Below are positions 1 to 13,263 of a stretch of DNA of 64,000 nt, piece by piece. Source of the stretch: Nymphaea colorata (lineage: Eukaryota > Streptophyta > Magnoliopsida > Nymphaeales > Nymphaeaceae). The stretch lies in NCBI RefSeq assembly GCF_008831285.2, contig NC_045148.1:10607001-10671000 (forward strand). The letters are read 5' to 3'. The first letter of the stretch is position 1, and each line of letters opens with the position of its first letter. A model generated the notes under the pieces. The model made no database searches. It was not told the origin of the DNA and saw nothing but the letters and a program-made list of their open reading frames with translations. Both the position numbers and the translations under genes were made by a program.

Positions 1-720
1 AACTCGAAAAGCTTGTCAAAGTTGCACCTTAGAACCAAATAACAGCTAATCCTTTTCTTCCATTCCCCAACTGGGGTTAGGCAGAAACTGATAAATTACA
101 CCAAAGGCCTAAAACAAATAACCTGAGTACCGACCCTTTTATCTCCTTCAGACTGACAATCTTAAAGTCCAGCACCTTGTCTGGGTAAATGGAACTCCTG
201 TCTACATTAGCATCATCCTGGTGGAAGGTTAATATGACATATCTCTCTAGGTTGGCTTTTATCACTTGAGGTATTAGAGTTGAGTCATTATCAAGAATCA
301 GTTAGGACCAAACCCTAGATTACATAGTGATCACTTTCACTTCTTGCCAATAGAACATTTGCTAATCCAGACTCAAACCATTGCTCATGCTTCATGCATC
401 CATGCATGATATGACACCAATAGTAAATACAGCTATGAACTTAACGCCAGATCATACACAAACACAAAAAACTTCTAAACAAGATTAAATGTCGGTAACT
501 TATCAAGATTAACCGATACTAATCAATTTCTGCAAGCATCATAACTATGCATTGAGTTCATATTTTATAATGCCAAAAGGTAAAGCGCTCTAAAATCCTC
601 AACAAGCTTGTAAAACAAAGGACTTGCAGCTTAAACTTGATGAAAGAAAGCAGCTCCTAAAAGAATACGTTCAGCATAAAATTTTTATAAAATCATATAC
701 AGAGGCAGCATATAAAAAAC
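1..720 (-). other. SCY2 intron sequence, no exon seen
   Basis: AT-rich sequence following the donor at 720/719 of the SCY2 gene. I looked for the next expected SecY segment (the VLCHVVPSL-like region) on the minus strand and did not find it, so the intron extends past the left edge. Confidence 0.55.
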
Positions 721-2577
721 CTGCATGAGAATGGATGCCGCTATGTGTGGACTAATCCCAAGCTGAAAAAGTGAAAGCTTAAGTTCTCCAGTGAAATCAC
801 CAAGCTCCTCTACAAGAGACATTTAGAAGAAAAAAATGTCACAGAACAGAACTATCAATTATGACATATCCCAGCTGCATATTTCATAATGTAAGTAATA
901 AAAAAGATAACATGCATGTGCACCAATTGACAACAATAAAGCAAGTCTAAATGAGATAACAAACTTTAACAGTCCCACCAGTGAAACTGTTCTATTATCA
1001 CTCACATGGTTCACATCGAGAGAGAGAAAATTGTAAAATTCTGATCATTATATGCTATGGAACTTCAGAAAACTGAGGAGACCAAATCTACATGCATACA
1101 CCTTCATCATTCACAGTACTGGCTCTTTGGCCTCACATCAACCATGCTGATGCATCTGATGATTTTTATGAGAGTCAACAACAGAACCCAATTTACAGAG
1201 GACTGCAGTTTCCACCAGAACCACCAGGAGAGGTCGAACCTAAGTGAAGGCAACAAAGTGGATTCATGATAACAGAGACAACTGTTGGCAGACTGACAGA
1301 CATCTTGCCACCAGAGTACAACATTAGTCCAACATTAAGATCCAAAACAGTCAGAAGCTATGGGATCCCAAAAAAAAAAAATTGGTTTCCCTTATCAACT
1401 CGAAATTAAGCCAACCAGCTCAGCCTTCTTAATTTAGAAGCTTTATGGAATCCCACGAATGTACCACTTCTTGTAACTGGCCACCAATCAAGAGCTTTGG
1501 TGTTTTATCTACATCATTATAACTGTAGGAACAATAAAATGTCTCCATCCCCATACAAGAACCCATCAGTTTTGGGGCATCTAGAATTAACGTACTTATT
1601 TTTACTCCTAAAGTACAATTTTTTTTAGGAACGCAGAATTCATAGACCAAGATACCTGATCTATACGGCACAATCTAAAGAAGACATTTAAAGACTATTT
1701 ATTTCATATGTTATATAGAGTTCACCATATAAGCAACGAAATAATTAGATAGAAAAACTCACCTACAGAATTAGAAACAAAACTAAGGTAATCTTTGGGA
1801 ATTAATCTTCTATCAAACCCAGGCAAAGGAATGAAATAGCCAATCCGACTGGCTACGATCAACACGGCAGTCACAAACAACCTCCGACGTATTTCACTTT
1901 TGAAAAATGATTCAGCAGCATCATTAACCAGAGATCCAATGCGAACAAAATTCAACAGTCTATTTTTGTATCGAGCAGGTTTTACTGGAAGCGAAGGAAA
2001 TTCAATCTCATCGAGCGCAACAGTCGAGCTTTCTTCCTCATTGATCACTTCTGAACTTGATTCGGACTGAGACGATTGCAAGAGCGTCGGATCTTTCAAG
2101 CAGCCTTCCGAAGAATGTTCAGTGGAAAAAACAACAAACTTTTTTGGCTTCTTTGATTGCATGTATTCTGGTTTAAATATCGAATGTCCATTGAACGATG
2201 CTGATGGTAGGAGCTCCCCAGAACAACAGAGGCTCGCATGCAAAGAAAGCCTTGAATGGGGAACCTGCAATTTCTTCGCACCTGCTTGCATGCATATAAG
2301 AACGCAAGAATAAAAACGTATGCAAACCAATAACAAGAAACTCCGAAAATTTACGAGATGTAACAATCGCGTTGAATCTACAATTAGAACCAACCCAACT
2401 TAAAACAGCCATTAGAGACACACTAAACATACAAATTCCATCAGTTACTGCTGTATTCGTCTTCTTGGCCCACCAGAAGAACAAAAGGTGGGAAAGGGAG
2501 AAATGGGTACCTGGAATTCTCCTGCGTGGCAGAGAAGCGGCGGGGGAGACGTGCCACGGTCGACAGCTCGCCTGCAT
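721..2577 (-). CDS. SCY2: SCY2, plastid Sec2 translocase channel subunit (5' part, runs off the left edge)
   Basis: Exons read on the minus strand are 2511-2577, 1763-2281 and 721-809. All junctions are GT-AG and the phases agree, giving 225 codons. Residues 1 to about 110 look like a plastid transit region rich in Ser. The conserved SecY start follows, with the segment SEIRRRLFVTAVLIVASRIG and then YFIPLPGFDRRLIP, which is the first transmembrane helix of SCY2-type proteins. The 89-nt exon encodes ELGDFTGELKLSLFQLGISP and ends at ILMQ, phase 0. SCY2 is the channel of the second plastid Sec translocase, thought to work at the inner envelope with SECA2 and SECE2. The remaining helices must lie beyond base 1, because bases 1-720 show only intron. 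The start is uncertain: ATG 2577 has a purine at -3, but in-frame ATGs also occur at 2634 and 2631 and would add 19 or 18 residues. Identity rests on recalled family sequence. Confidence 0.88.
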
Positions 2578-3164
2578 TTCGAAAACGTTGTCGTTGGTGC
2601 TGGTGCAGTACCATCTAACACCCGAAAGCATCATCAACACGCAAAACCCTTGAACCTCTGCCCTCAAAGAGATACGGCATTAGATAAGCTTCGTCGCCGG
2701 CTGAAAAATCGGCAATAAGAAACGAGGGTTACAATTCGACGAGGGATCATTGGGTCATCCCTGTAAATATCTACACTGCTACGAGTCACTCGCGGGAAAA
2801 GGGAGAGGGCCTTCTTGAACTAAACGAGCCAAGCTTGGCCCAGTACATTGATTCATCGCTGAACCCACTATTTTGAACTGTTTACCATGGTTGAATTTAA
2901 AATCCGTTTTCTCTTTTCTTAGGATAATTTTTATTAGTCGTTTATTAAGATGAATCAAACGATTATCATGAATGAATTTTGTGGCTCTAAACGAGTCATC
3001 ATTCATTCATTCACTCGTGTGGGATTTATGAATTTTTTCATCCTGGTTTAGACGGAGAAATCCTCTCCCTCATAGGCAGTACGATGCATTACATTGAGTA
3101 ATATGTTTAGTCACACTTACACTAGACGGTAATAATTAAATAGAGTTTAAAATGGTTGAAGGAG

Positions 3165-3165
<1 letters not shown>

Positions 3166-3232
<67 letters not shown>
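3166..3232. repeat. (TA)n microsatellite
   Basis: Uninterrupted TA dinucleotide tract of about 67 bases in the spacer next to SCY2. Confidence 0.97.
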
Positions 3233-3234
<2 letters not shown>

Positions 3235-3563
3235 ATTAAAATGACATATTAAAACATTTTTTTGCAATATATCCTTATAGATATGATTTTAAGAGTAATT
3301 TAGTGAGAAACATATACCAAGTAAGTTATTTGGTACTCTAATAATGTTATTTTAATAAGTTAAAAATGAACAACTCTTATAACATCAAAATTTTTATAAT
3401 ATAAAGAGCCATCTTCTTTATAAAAGTAATTTGAACTAAGACATAATTCATATTAAATTAGTGATGATAAATATCTTATGAGGTTTGAGTTTTGGTTAAA
3501 ATACTTTTCATACAAATTTAAAGCGTCCTGTTTTCATACCCTATACAGATGGTCTAGTATCTA

Positions 3564-3675
<112 letters not shown>

Positions 3676-5296
3676 CACTTTGATTTTGACACCAACAATC
3701 ACACAAAGCAATTCAACAAGACCAGAAAAACAGAGATCGATAATATGTTTTTTTACCCCAAAATTTTGATGCCTTTTTTGTAATCTGACTAATAAAAAAT
3801 ACATTGAAGATTCAAATAGCTGAACCCAGTAAACCAACCCCCTTTATATCCCAGGTCGGATTTAAGCAAAAAAAGAAAAATCTCTCCCTCTGGAGAATGT
3901 CTCAAGGAAAAAGAAATGAATATGTTTCCAACTATATATGTCGAGGGAATTGATTAGATTTCATGTAATTTTATTCAAAATTATATGATATTCTGAAAAC
4001 CGATTCTGACCCGGTCGATTCTTTATCAGATTTTTTTATTTCACGTCGCTAGTTTTTAAAAAAGGTTCGTTTGTAACAGTCGATGCATTTATTTCTACTC
4101 TATGCGAATTCACGAATTGTGCACTTCTAAGATTTATATCATTCTTTTTGTAAATAGGATCAGCAGCTTATTATAATCATGCATTTAACTTGTCCAGATT
4201 TTGTCATTTAAAAAATACTTGTATATCGTTCCATTGAGTTGCACATATCTCTCCATCTCAAGGACACCTTTGTCCCCTTTGTTGAAGGAAGAAAGGGATG
4301 TCCTCGTATTTATGTTCAAGGATTAATCTGGAAAATTGAAAAGAAAGATGGACAAGGTTGAAAATAGTAGTGAGTTTATGATGGTTTTCAGAGTTGTTAA
4401 GATTTTCCTGCTAAAAGATATATTTCATGCTAAGAATCAAGTCATTTTATTTTATTTTCTCTCGACCATCCACCTTAAAAAGAACAATGGGTTAAGATGA
4501 CTTCTTATAAATATGGTACCTACCAATTTGTCTATAATTGTAATATGGTGATGCCCAATATTGCTGATAGCTAAAAATTTAAATATTATGCACCATAAAT
4601 TGTTACTGAAACGATCTGGTTGCACCATAAACAGTCGCTAATTCTCGTGACAATGTTCTTTAGCGACAGATTTTCAATCAAACATGCTTATTCAAAAATG
4701 CAGCAGCTTTGAAACCCCTTATACAAGGAAAACATAAAAAACTAACTATATAAAAAGTCAATAAAAAAGTTGCTACTGTGTCATTGAAATGAATATTCTC
4801 TTAACTGAAAGGGGATGGCCTCAGGTCGACTTTGATACTGTGCTGCCTTAGAGCTTCTCAAAACTATTGCTTTGATACATCCAACGGATGTAGAATTGTG
4901 CAGCCAATGCCTTGGCCAACACAGCCACCTTTTTTGCGAGCCGTTAAGAGGGTTGTAAATTTTTCTGTTCTGTTCTGTGGGGGTGTAGTTCAGTAGTAGC
5001 AGGCATGTGCAGGACTCCATGACTCCACCATCTCTCTCGCATAAATGAAAGTTTCAATATCTTAATTAATTTGCTCTTTCTAGTTGAAAGGTAGCAGGAG
5101 AGAGAGAGAGGAGGGTGGGGGAGAAGGGGTGTTAAGGTGTTAAAACCAAACCATATTAGCTTCAGAACAAAGAACAGCAACCCTCAATTCAAATAACACT
5201 CCTCAATACCATCAAGAGAGTACCCTCCGATGACATGCATTTAATACGCCACCCCACCCGACCAATTGCACTAACGACCCTCCACCTCCCAACCCC

Positions 5297-5335
5297 TCTC
5301 TCTCTCCCATACACACACACATGCATGCACACACA

Positions 5336-5369
<34 letters not shown>
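5297..5369. repeat. Compound CT / CA / GA microsatellite
   Basis: A short CT run, then CA runs around ATGCATGC, then a pure GA run to 5,369. The outer CT and GA runs are complementary, so the block could fold as a weak hairpin. Confidence 0.93.
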
Positions 5370-5371
<2 letters not shown>

Positions 5372-7380
5372 TGAAGATTGACCGTCACAAGTCTGTTCTG
5401 AGATTCCTGGAGGGACATTTGATGCGGTGAACTTACCTAAGTCTATTCACCCAGAAGAATACTCCCAAAATTTTCTCACCTGACAACCAAACACCCCAGA
5501 AAATGAGACGGAAGCATGGGCTTAGCTAGAAATCTCCACTAGTTTGGGCATTAGCGACTGACATCACCACTTACACTAGAAGGCTGGAGGGGGTGACCGG
5601 AAGCCATGAAAGATAGGTCTTTCTTCTTTTACTCTTTTCTACAGCATTCTGCATTAGGTAAACCACAGATGTCAGGGTATTCAGATCTTTGCTGGCCCAT
5701 ATGCTAAGATATTTAGATGCCATTTATTGAGATGTCCCCAGTCAAGAGAAACGGGATGAGGAAGTGTTCCACAATAATAGTATGACAGATGACTGGACAG
5801 ACCTGTGACCTGCATCGTCTGATCTTGGCACTTGCTGGTTTTCAGTTTTGATCTTTGAAACCATGGCTACAAGCCTGGGCTGGGGATCATAAAATCAAAC
5901 ACCGGCTCAAAGGATCGCCACGGAAATGGGAAAGCCAATAGAATGTGGAAAAAAGGGGTTGCGGTACATAGAAGGGATGGTATGAATTGTTTACCTGTTT
6001 CCAACCACTTCTGCGGAAGCCCATGCTCTCTTTGCTGACTTTGGTCATCCATCTTTTCTTTTTTCCAACAGTCTCATTTTCTCAATAAAGATAAAAAAGA
6101 AGCAACCAGTAAAAGTAATACTTTTAATCTAGCATTAAAGTAATAAAGTTTCTGTCTCAAATTCAACCGTATGGATGCAAAGTTCATACTAAACTTGAGA
6201 AGGGAACAATCTAAGGCCAGTTATTTTCAGTTTTAGTCGCTTGACAAGTTTGGGATATTTGATTCTTTGACCTTTATAAAATCGTATTGCATATTGAAAT
6301 AATCTGAACAAAGGCCGGACTTTTGAAGCTCTGAACTCGATAAACATAGGATTTGAAAAAATATTTCAAAATTCTATTTCCTCAACTGTGTTGCTTAAAA
6401 ATTAGGCAATTACACTCCTTCGGATTCATTCTCCCTATTGACACATCCGTATGGTAGCTTTTAGCGTCTAACAAACTACAATGCACGTACGTGCAAGCAC
6501 AAAGACTGCACACACATACACAGGCACAAAGACGAAATTTGCAGTGAAAACGTAAACAGAGTTTTTCAGTATTCACCCTGCTATCTCAGATGCGGCTATC
6601 TGCCAATAAACATTTTCGAAGGGTATTACATCGTCATCTCAAGTTGGGCTCATCCAACCATTTCCAATACAACTGGTGGGACCAGCTCAAAATTCAATCA
6701 TAGATGTTTATAATAGTGATTCAATCATCATGGATGGTGAAGTTTACAAATATTTTTCAAGATGTGATTTGGCAGATTCTGTGGTCTGTTGACCAAATTC
6801 TGAGTCACTGTTTTTTCTATTCTACGTAGCAAAGAACCTAACGAAAATTCTGGCTGGCTTTATAATTGAAAGGTGAAAAACTAACAAATAGCAACCACGC
6901 ACGTTTGGACATGGAAAAAAATATCACATAACTTAAGACAACAGAGAAATAGGGATCAGAGATAAAGACCAGCAAACATTCCCCTTATTTGGCCGACAAC
7001 CACAAGACCTCAGAGCTCATCCATTACCATAAAAGTAAGAGGAATCAAGGAAGAATATAAAGCACAAATACAGCGTTCTTCCCTTCCAAAGAAACAGTCT
7101 ATTTCATATGGATTTTCACTTGATACCAGCATCTTATCCCCCTATATCAAGTTGCATGGTACACACCACAGAAATTGCCAAACTTTCAGATCTGCAGCTA
7201 CATCTATGTGATATGGGAAACAAGCAAAGGACCAAGCAGATGAAGTTTCAGAGAACAAGCATGGCAGAAAAGATATGGTCGGGTGGAGCAAGTGGGGTGC
7301 CCGTCTTCTGTTTTCTTTTCTATATGCCCGTCTTACCTCAAATGAGATAAAAAATCGTAATAATTGTTTCAGGAGCAGAT

Positions 7381-8493
7381 TTATAAGATACAGTACCAGA
7401 GGGTGACAAGAGCAGCAATGCCACTTAAGATGCACAACCTATCTAACCGGTTTTCATTTCTCATTTTCTCCTCTTTCAGCTCTGTTTGGGCCCTAGAATA
7501 TTGATGACATGACTCAAGGACCTCACTGTAATTCTTGCTCCGGTGGCAGCTCAATGCTTCTTTCAAGACCAGCAGACTGCTTCTTCCATTTACATGAGCA
7601 CCAGCCATGTCTTCAAGCTGCATGCTTAACTCCATCAGCTTCAAAGTTGTCGCTCCGTCAACCATCCTCCACTTCATAACAAGAATGCACTGTACAACTT
7701 GACAAGGCAATATATCTTTGGCAGGAAGAATTGATCCAAACCGTATCAAGAAATCCTCATCTGTCGGCCAATGCCTTTGCCCTCCAAGAGGACTCCAGCT
7801 AGCTAGATTAGCAGCCTGTTTCATTTTCCTGTTCACCACAATCCAGCTGAGCCTAATCCCATCACGAAGCTCCTTCCACAGTTTCCCTTCTTTTCTTTCC
7901 CTATCTATGGATTCAATAGATGGCAACCCATCTTCGGTTGATAGTGTAACCTCCCCATCTTCTGGGATGTGGTTTTCCTCAGAGCAGCTGAGCAGATCGA
8001 TTCGGAATGGGCAGTTGTAGAACCAGTCATGGAAGTGGTCAAAATCAGGAATTCCCCAAACAACCTTTGAATAAACTATCTTTTCTTTGAACCTAACATC
8101 CACAATTGAGACCAGATCAGAAGGAGAAACGTTCTCACATTCATCGAGTTCATCATAATAGTAATCATCCTCCCACCATTCATCAAAGAACTCAAGAACA
8201 GAGTCAAAATTGACGTTGGGTAGTTCCTTGTTTATAATAAGAGGAAAGCAATCTGCATAAAACTTGCGAAAGCCCCCCATTGATGAAATCAATCTCCTTA
8301 CATCCTCTCTCTTTGTGGAGGGCCACAAGGAACCACAAACGTTCTCCCATAGCCTCTCTTCTCTGGAAATGGAGCGAAAATCGGCACAAGCGCATCCTGC
8401 ACTAGCCAAAGTGGCACCATCCAGGCGCCTTAGAATGTCGTAAAAGAGATCAACGCTCAGAGATGTGATACTGCCCGTCTGAGCAACCGACAT
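7381..8493 (-). CDS. F-box protein with C-terminal hydrophobic tail (At2g27310/At2g36090 type)
   Basis: An intact 370-residue frame in a single coding exon. Residues about 13-53 form an F-box (LFYDILRRLDGATLASAGCA, then a conserved LWENVC). It continues with the WPS and FYADCFPLI elements typical of this plant F-box group. The middle is acidic and aromatic, with EWWEDDYYYDE near residue 108. The last 20 or so residues (LCILSGIAALVTLWYCIL) are hydrophobic and end at the C-terminus, as in a tail-anchored protein. F-box proteins join SKP1-CUL1 ubiquitin ligases and pick substrates; this one's substrate is unknown. The start at 8493 is the first Met of the frame. A likely 5'-UTR intron runs from donor 9089/9088 to acceptor 8515, and a TATA-like CATATATG on the minus strand lies at 9,322-9,329. 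Confidence 0.85.
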   Translation of the reverse strand: MSVAQTGSITSLSVDLFYDILRRLDGATLASAGCACADFRSISREERLWENVCGSLWPSTKREDVRRLISSMGGFRKFYADCFPLIINKELPNVNFDSVLEFFDEWWEDDYYYDELDECENVSPSDLVSIVDVRFKEKIVYSKVVWGIPDFDHFHDWFYNCPFRIDLLSCSEENHIPEDGEVTLSTEDGLPSIESIDRERKEGKLWKELRDGIRLSWIVVNRKMKQAANLASWSPLGGQRHWPTDEDFLIRFGSILPAKDILPCQVVQCILVMKWRMVDGATTLKLMELSMQLEDMAGAHVNGRSSLLVLKEALSCHRSKNYSEVLESCHQYSRAQTELKEEKMRNENRLDRLCILSGIAALVTLWYCIL

Positions 8494-11400
8494 TCTTTGT
8501 ATCGATTCCTCACCCTGTGGAACCCCAATTACAGATACCGATTCAAGCTGATGGAGAAGAGAACAAGAAGAGCATCAAAATCAACACAACAGATCAGCAG
8601 CAGGGACAACAGAAATTATCAAAATTAAAAGAGGAAAAGCTGATCAAGATGCGAAGGCATTCCTTAACCACTTCGCTGGAAAAGAAAATGAATCTAACAA
8701 GATGGAAGAAGAAACAAAGCATCGACTTTTTATGTTTTCCCCTTTTCAATAGGGTGGAGGCTCGTTTTAAGCTAAACCAACAAAGGGATTGCACTGAGTC
8801 GCGCAAGGTGCCCTCAGGAATTCAATATCTAATCATCCACAGACGGGAATTAGACCAAGTCTTCACTACAGGGAGCAGAAATTTCAGAGAAACAGGCTCA
8901 ATAATTCTATAGCGTTTAATGTTCCTCATTAAATCTCGTCATATCACATATGAACACGTTGTCTTCATCGATTCTAAACCAATCGAGTAGCACCAAATAC
9001 AGAAACCAGAGACGAACAAACAAAAACGGAAAGATACGAAAAAGTGGCATTTAAATCGAACCAAACATCGGCAAACTGAAACTGCTCACCTCATTGACAA
9101 GCACGAGGATGAAGTTTGGAAAGGAGAAACATGGCCCTTTTGGACCCGCGACGGAAACAGAACTCCATTCTCATAAGCTCTCAGCAAATGGCAGAATTCT
9201 CTCACTCCTTCTCCGGTTGTTGTGTTCTGATGAGTCCAAATGAGTCCCAGTCGCGTCCGAGTCAAAAACCAGAGACCTCTCCAACCCACGGCTCGCTTCC
9301 CCCGCTTTGATCAACTCCGCACATATATGAAGGAAATTTGTAGCATGGCACTCGGGTTTTAGTTTATTTGTATAGCTGCCAAATTCTTTTTATTTTCACG
9401 TTTAGCTGGCTCAGGTAAGAACATGAACCCTTTCATTTTTTTTTTCTTCTTCTAGCTTCTTCCACGAGACACAGCTTCCATATTAGTCTCTTCATCGACC
9501 ACCTACTAATGTCTTATCAATGTTGTTGTTACCATATCGTATTCATTCATGTCACTCATCGTTTCAGGCCATACCTAAAATTATGTACGAGTTGAAAGGT
9601 ACTTTGCATCATTTTAGATTAGTTTTAATACTTATTGATAAAGTTAGATGCCAAGTCAATATAAGCAGATGACTATGGAATCAATGGCGACACTGACAAT
9701 ACTAATTTTGTTGTCACTAAGTTGAAGCAGTTGGATCATGCTGAAAGTTGCAGCGCAAGTGTTGAAATCTGGTGTCTTTCAATTAAAAATTTGAAGTTCT
9801 TAAGTTCTATCCTTTTATAAGGCAAGAATTTTTACTTGTCCTTTTTGCGCATAAATATCTAAAACTTTCGTCTTACAATTATAAATCTCTTACATTTCTC
9901 TGATACCCTCGTCCGGATCTTAAAACAGCATATTTTTAGTCCGATACCTCATAGCTTTTATAGTATAATGTGAATCCACTGTTTTAAGATCCAGGAATTT
10001 TCTTCTAGTGCAGATCTGAGATCATCCTTGGAATCTTCAGTCTCAAATGATTGATCTCAAGCTTTGTTGGTGGATACAGCCGATTGGCAACTAAGAGTTG
10101 TCCACATCCACTTGTTTTTTATTTTCTATTTAAAAACGTAAAAGCTAATTTAAAATAATATCTAAAAAGAAGCCTAGTTATAAGTATGGATATGATTTGA
10201 TGTTGACAACACTGCTCAATAACTCTCTCTCTCTCTTTATCTTCAAGATGATTGTCCACTGTCAAGAAATAGATGATATATTTCAAATCTACCTAATTAA
10301 GAAAGCTCATTTACAGATTGCATGATTTGCTCGATTTTGCACCATTCCATGGCAGTGGATATGCCAATATCAGATGCCACCTTCTGATTCCAAGGCATAC
10401 TTTTGAATAGTATTCTTCAACGAGGAGATTTACCTAAAGTTTAGAGTGCATCATCTTCAAAATTAAGGGTCCATAGTATATACAATCATCTCCAAAATAC
10501 ATCTCCTGCTAAAGAGATCGTGCGAATTAAATATCCATGAAAACCAAGGAAATTTTCCATTTATAATCTTCTCTTTTGCATGAATAGTGATTGGGACTAT
10601 ATGGATCAAATGGACTTACTCACTGGATTTCTAGTCATTTTAGGATTTCTAGTCATTTTAGGACATTGGTTCTTATATATCTGAGTTGTCGTCATGCAGA
10701 TTTCCATTCTATTGGATCTTATGTGAGTTGATGTAGGAGTGAGTCGGGTCATTACAGTGGTATCAAAATATACTTCAATACTTGGGGTTGAAGTCTGATG
10801 TATGTGCCTTAAAGGAGGTAGGTGGATTATAATACCCAACTTTTAAAAGTCTAGTTTCATATTAAAAATTGTAAAAAATCTTTAAGAACTTATAAAAAAG
10901 ATTGCTATGTGGTTGATTGTTTGGTTCATAACCTTGTTGGGTTTGAACTGAAATTGCTAGGGAGTGTATTAGGATTCATCAGACCAGAGGCCCGAGCCTA
11001 GTATGGGAGTGAGCTGGGTGGTCACAATTGAGGATATACTCTAGGTTTCTTTATGTCATAAATATGTAGAGTACTAAAAATTTTATGTTTAGATGCAGTG
11101 GAACTTGGCTTAGGTCTACTACAAGGTCTAGCTTGTTCTTCTGCAGAAGATGAGTTTAAATGGATCTAGGAGGAGACTTGGCTCGCCCAATGGACATGGT
11201 CTAAGTCTAAGTTAGGGCTATTCAGATGAGAAGGCCCTTTCGGCAAACGAAGAGACCAGAGTTCTGGTAAATAATAATAATAATAGTAGAGTGAAGGAAG
11301 TTAAGGCGTAGCTAATCTGCTTTGAAATATGGTTCCTTCAATGATTTGATTATTTCAGCAGCGTCTCACAACCACCACCTTTGATCTACATCTTCCATAA

Positions 11401-11850
11401 AAGCTCAACTAGTAGTCATATGTTGTGACGATTTATTTTTACTACAGTGTTGGACCAGAAAGTCCTAGAACTGGTCAGAAAGGTCCATTAATATTCACTT
11501 AACTCAAATATGAAATAATATCTTTTGTGTGGACCATGTGACCTTTTCCAACATATGAATTCACCTTTCCCGATATAGTCACATACTTAAGTTAAATATC
11601 AGTTTTTCATCTTGGAAAGGAAGATGATTTCTTACGGGACTTTCACTTAAGGGTCATGTACCTACCAATTATATTTTATGTCATTCAAATCATACGTCAA
11701 ACCAAGGCCATCCATCTGAAAGCAGATGGATGGTCCTGATTGACTTTTTTTTTTTTTCTTAAACATTAATCCGCCCCACCACCGGCGGCAGCCCTGCTGG
11801 GAGCCCCAACAGCCCCCCCATCCCCGCCGTCAGAGAGAGAGAGAGAAATG

Positions 11851-11983
11851 GGATCAATCTGAACCTCAGATTTAGACAGAGGAAGAGGAGAGAGAGGAAA
11901 GAAGAGGATCAATATGAACCTCAGATTTAGACAGAGGAAGAGGAGAGAGAGGAAAGAAGAGGATCAATATGAACCTCAGATTT
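11851..11983. repeat. 55-bp purine-rich tandem repeat, 2.4 copies
   Basis: Copies begin at 11,851, 11,906 and 11,961, each with GGATCAATMTGAACCTCAGA followed by a GA-rich tail. The third copy stops after 23 bases. The first copy differs by one base (C for A). Confidence 0.93.
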
Positions 11984-12027
11984 GATGTCCCATGATGTCT
12001 ATATGCATATAGAGTTATCATTCAGTT

Positions 12028-12030
<3 letters not shown>

Positions 12031-12108
<78 letters not shown>
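12031..12108. repeat. Compound (CT)n(AT)n microsatellite
   Basis: Same order and strand as the block at 3,568: CT run, then AT run, with one GT interruption near 12,097. Confidence 0.95.
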
Positions 12109-13263
12109 TACAAAAAAGCAACACATTACTGCAGATTCACCTTGTGGAAGTTGGTGGAAGGCTGGAGAATGAGATAAATAACTTATACCCATCTTGTTGC
12201 CGGCTTCAATAAGAGAAGATGATCATATGTTTTGGCATGACCAAGATGAAAGTTTCACCAGCCCAAAAGGTTACAAGTCATAATATGCGTCACACAAAAA
12301 TAGTCCTAGTTCAAACACTATAAGCATGAGTGAACATATGGATGCCAACACATCAGATTCAAATGAAACATATTTTTTTTTTATTCACATGTTTAGATTT
12401 AAATACAAACAAAGAAAATTCATGTTTGAATCCATATTAGAAAACCGATTTTACAATCTTAATCCGGTCTATATCTGATTTTTATGTTCACATCCAAATC
12501 CAAATTTTGAACCAAATCTAGCCAATTTTCAAAATCTAAGAGTGTTAGAGATCAATAAATTATACATTTGTTTGAAACTAAATTCGATCCAAATTTGAAT
12601 CCAATCGGATATTTATGTATATCCAAATCCAAATTTAATCAGATGTCATTTTAAACCGAACTCCAGTCTAGATATATATAGTTTTTTTCATATTCAATTT
12701 CCTCTCCGTTCAAAATCAAATATATTGGCATCAGTGAACATAATCAACTTTTCTATATATATATATATAAGATTTTTATTTAAACATAAAAAAACTTTTA
12801 AGAGCTGGTGTGGGCAACTGCCCTCATCACCGCTGGATGGTGGAGAGACATTTATATCACTCTTATGGAGACAGCCCAAGATCCCATTGACAAGAAAGAA
12901 AAATGTAAGGGCCTTCGGGCGTTGGCCCAAACGATGGGATAACCTCTCGCGCACCAAGAACATAAAAACAAAATTCAATGGAAATATCTTTCCTCGAAAG
13001 TTTTCGCTGTATATCCAAACAAGGTAAAATTTGTCCACGTAAAATGTTTTCGAAGCAACAAGTGAACAACGAAAATGCCGCAAGTGAACAACAAAAATGG
13101 AGGGAAAATTTCACCCGCACAAATCCCTCGAGCATTCTATCACACCCTCGAGCCCAAAGAACAAACAAAAGCCTTCCGCGATGAGCTCGTTATCTTTGGT
13201 CGCGATCTCGGGACGCGCGCTTTCGACGGTGAGAAGGAGCGGCCGGAAGGGGCGAGACGAGGA

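Larger units (their letters stand above)
8494..13263. other. Spacer between the divergent F-box and amidase genes
   Basis: Up to about 9,300 it is probably F-box 5' UTR, its intron and promoter. The remainder is AT-rich spacer. It holds an 18-bp tandem duplication at 10,625-10,660, a 55-bp tandem repeat and a compound microsatellite, the last two listed separately. No gene is supported. About 200 bases before 13,264 are more GC-rich and likely carry the amidase promoter and 5' UTR. Confidence 0.6.

Noticed and set aside
13075-13263. N-terminal extension of the amidase from ATG 13,075
   Set aside because: The 63 residues are not family-like and would move the membrane anchor away from the N-terminus; kept only as an alternative start.
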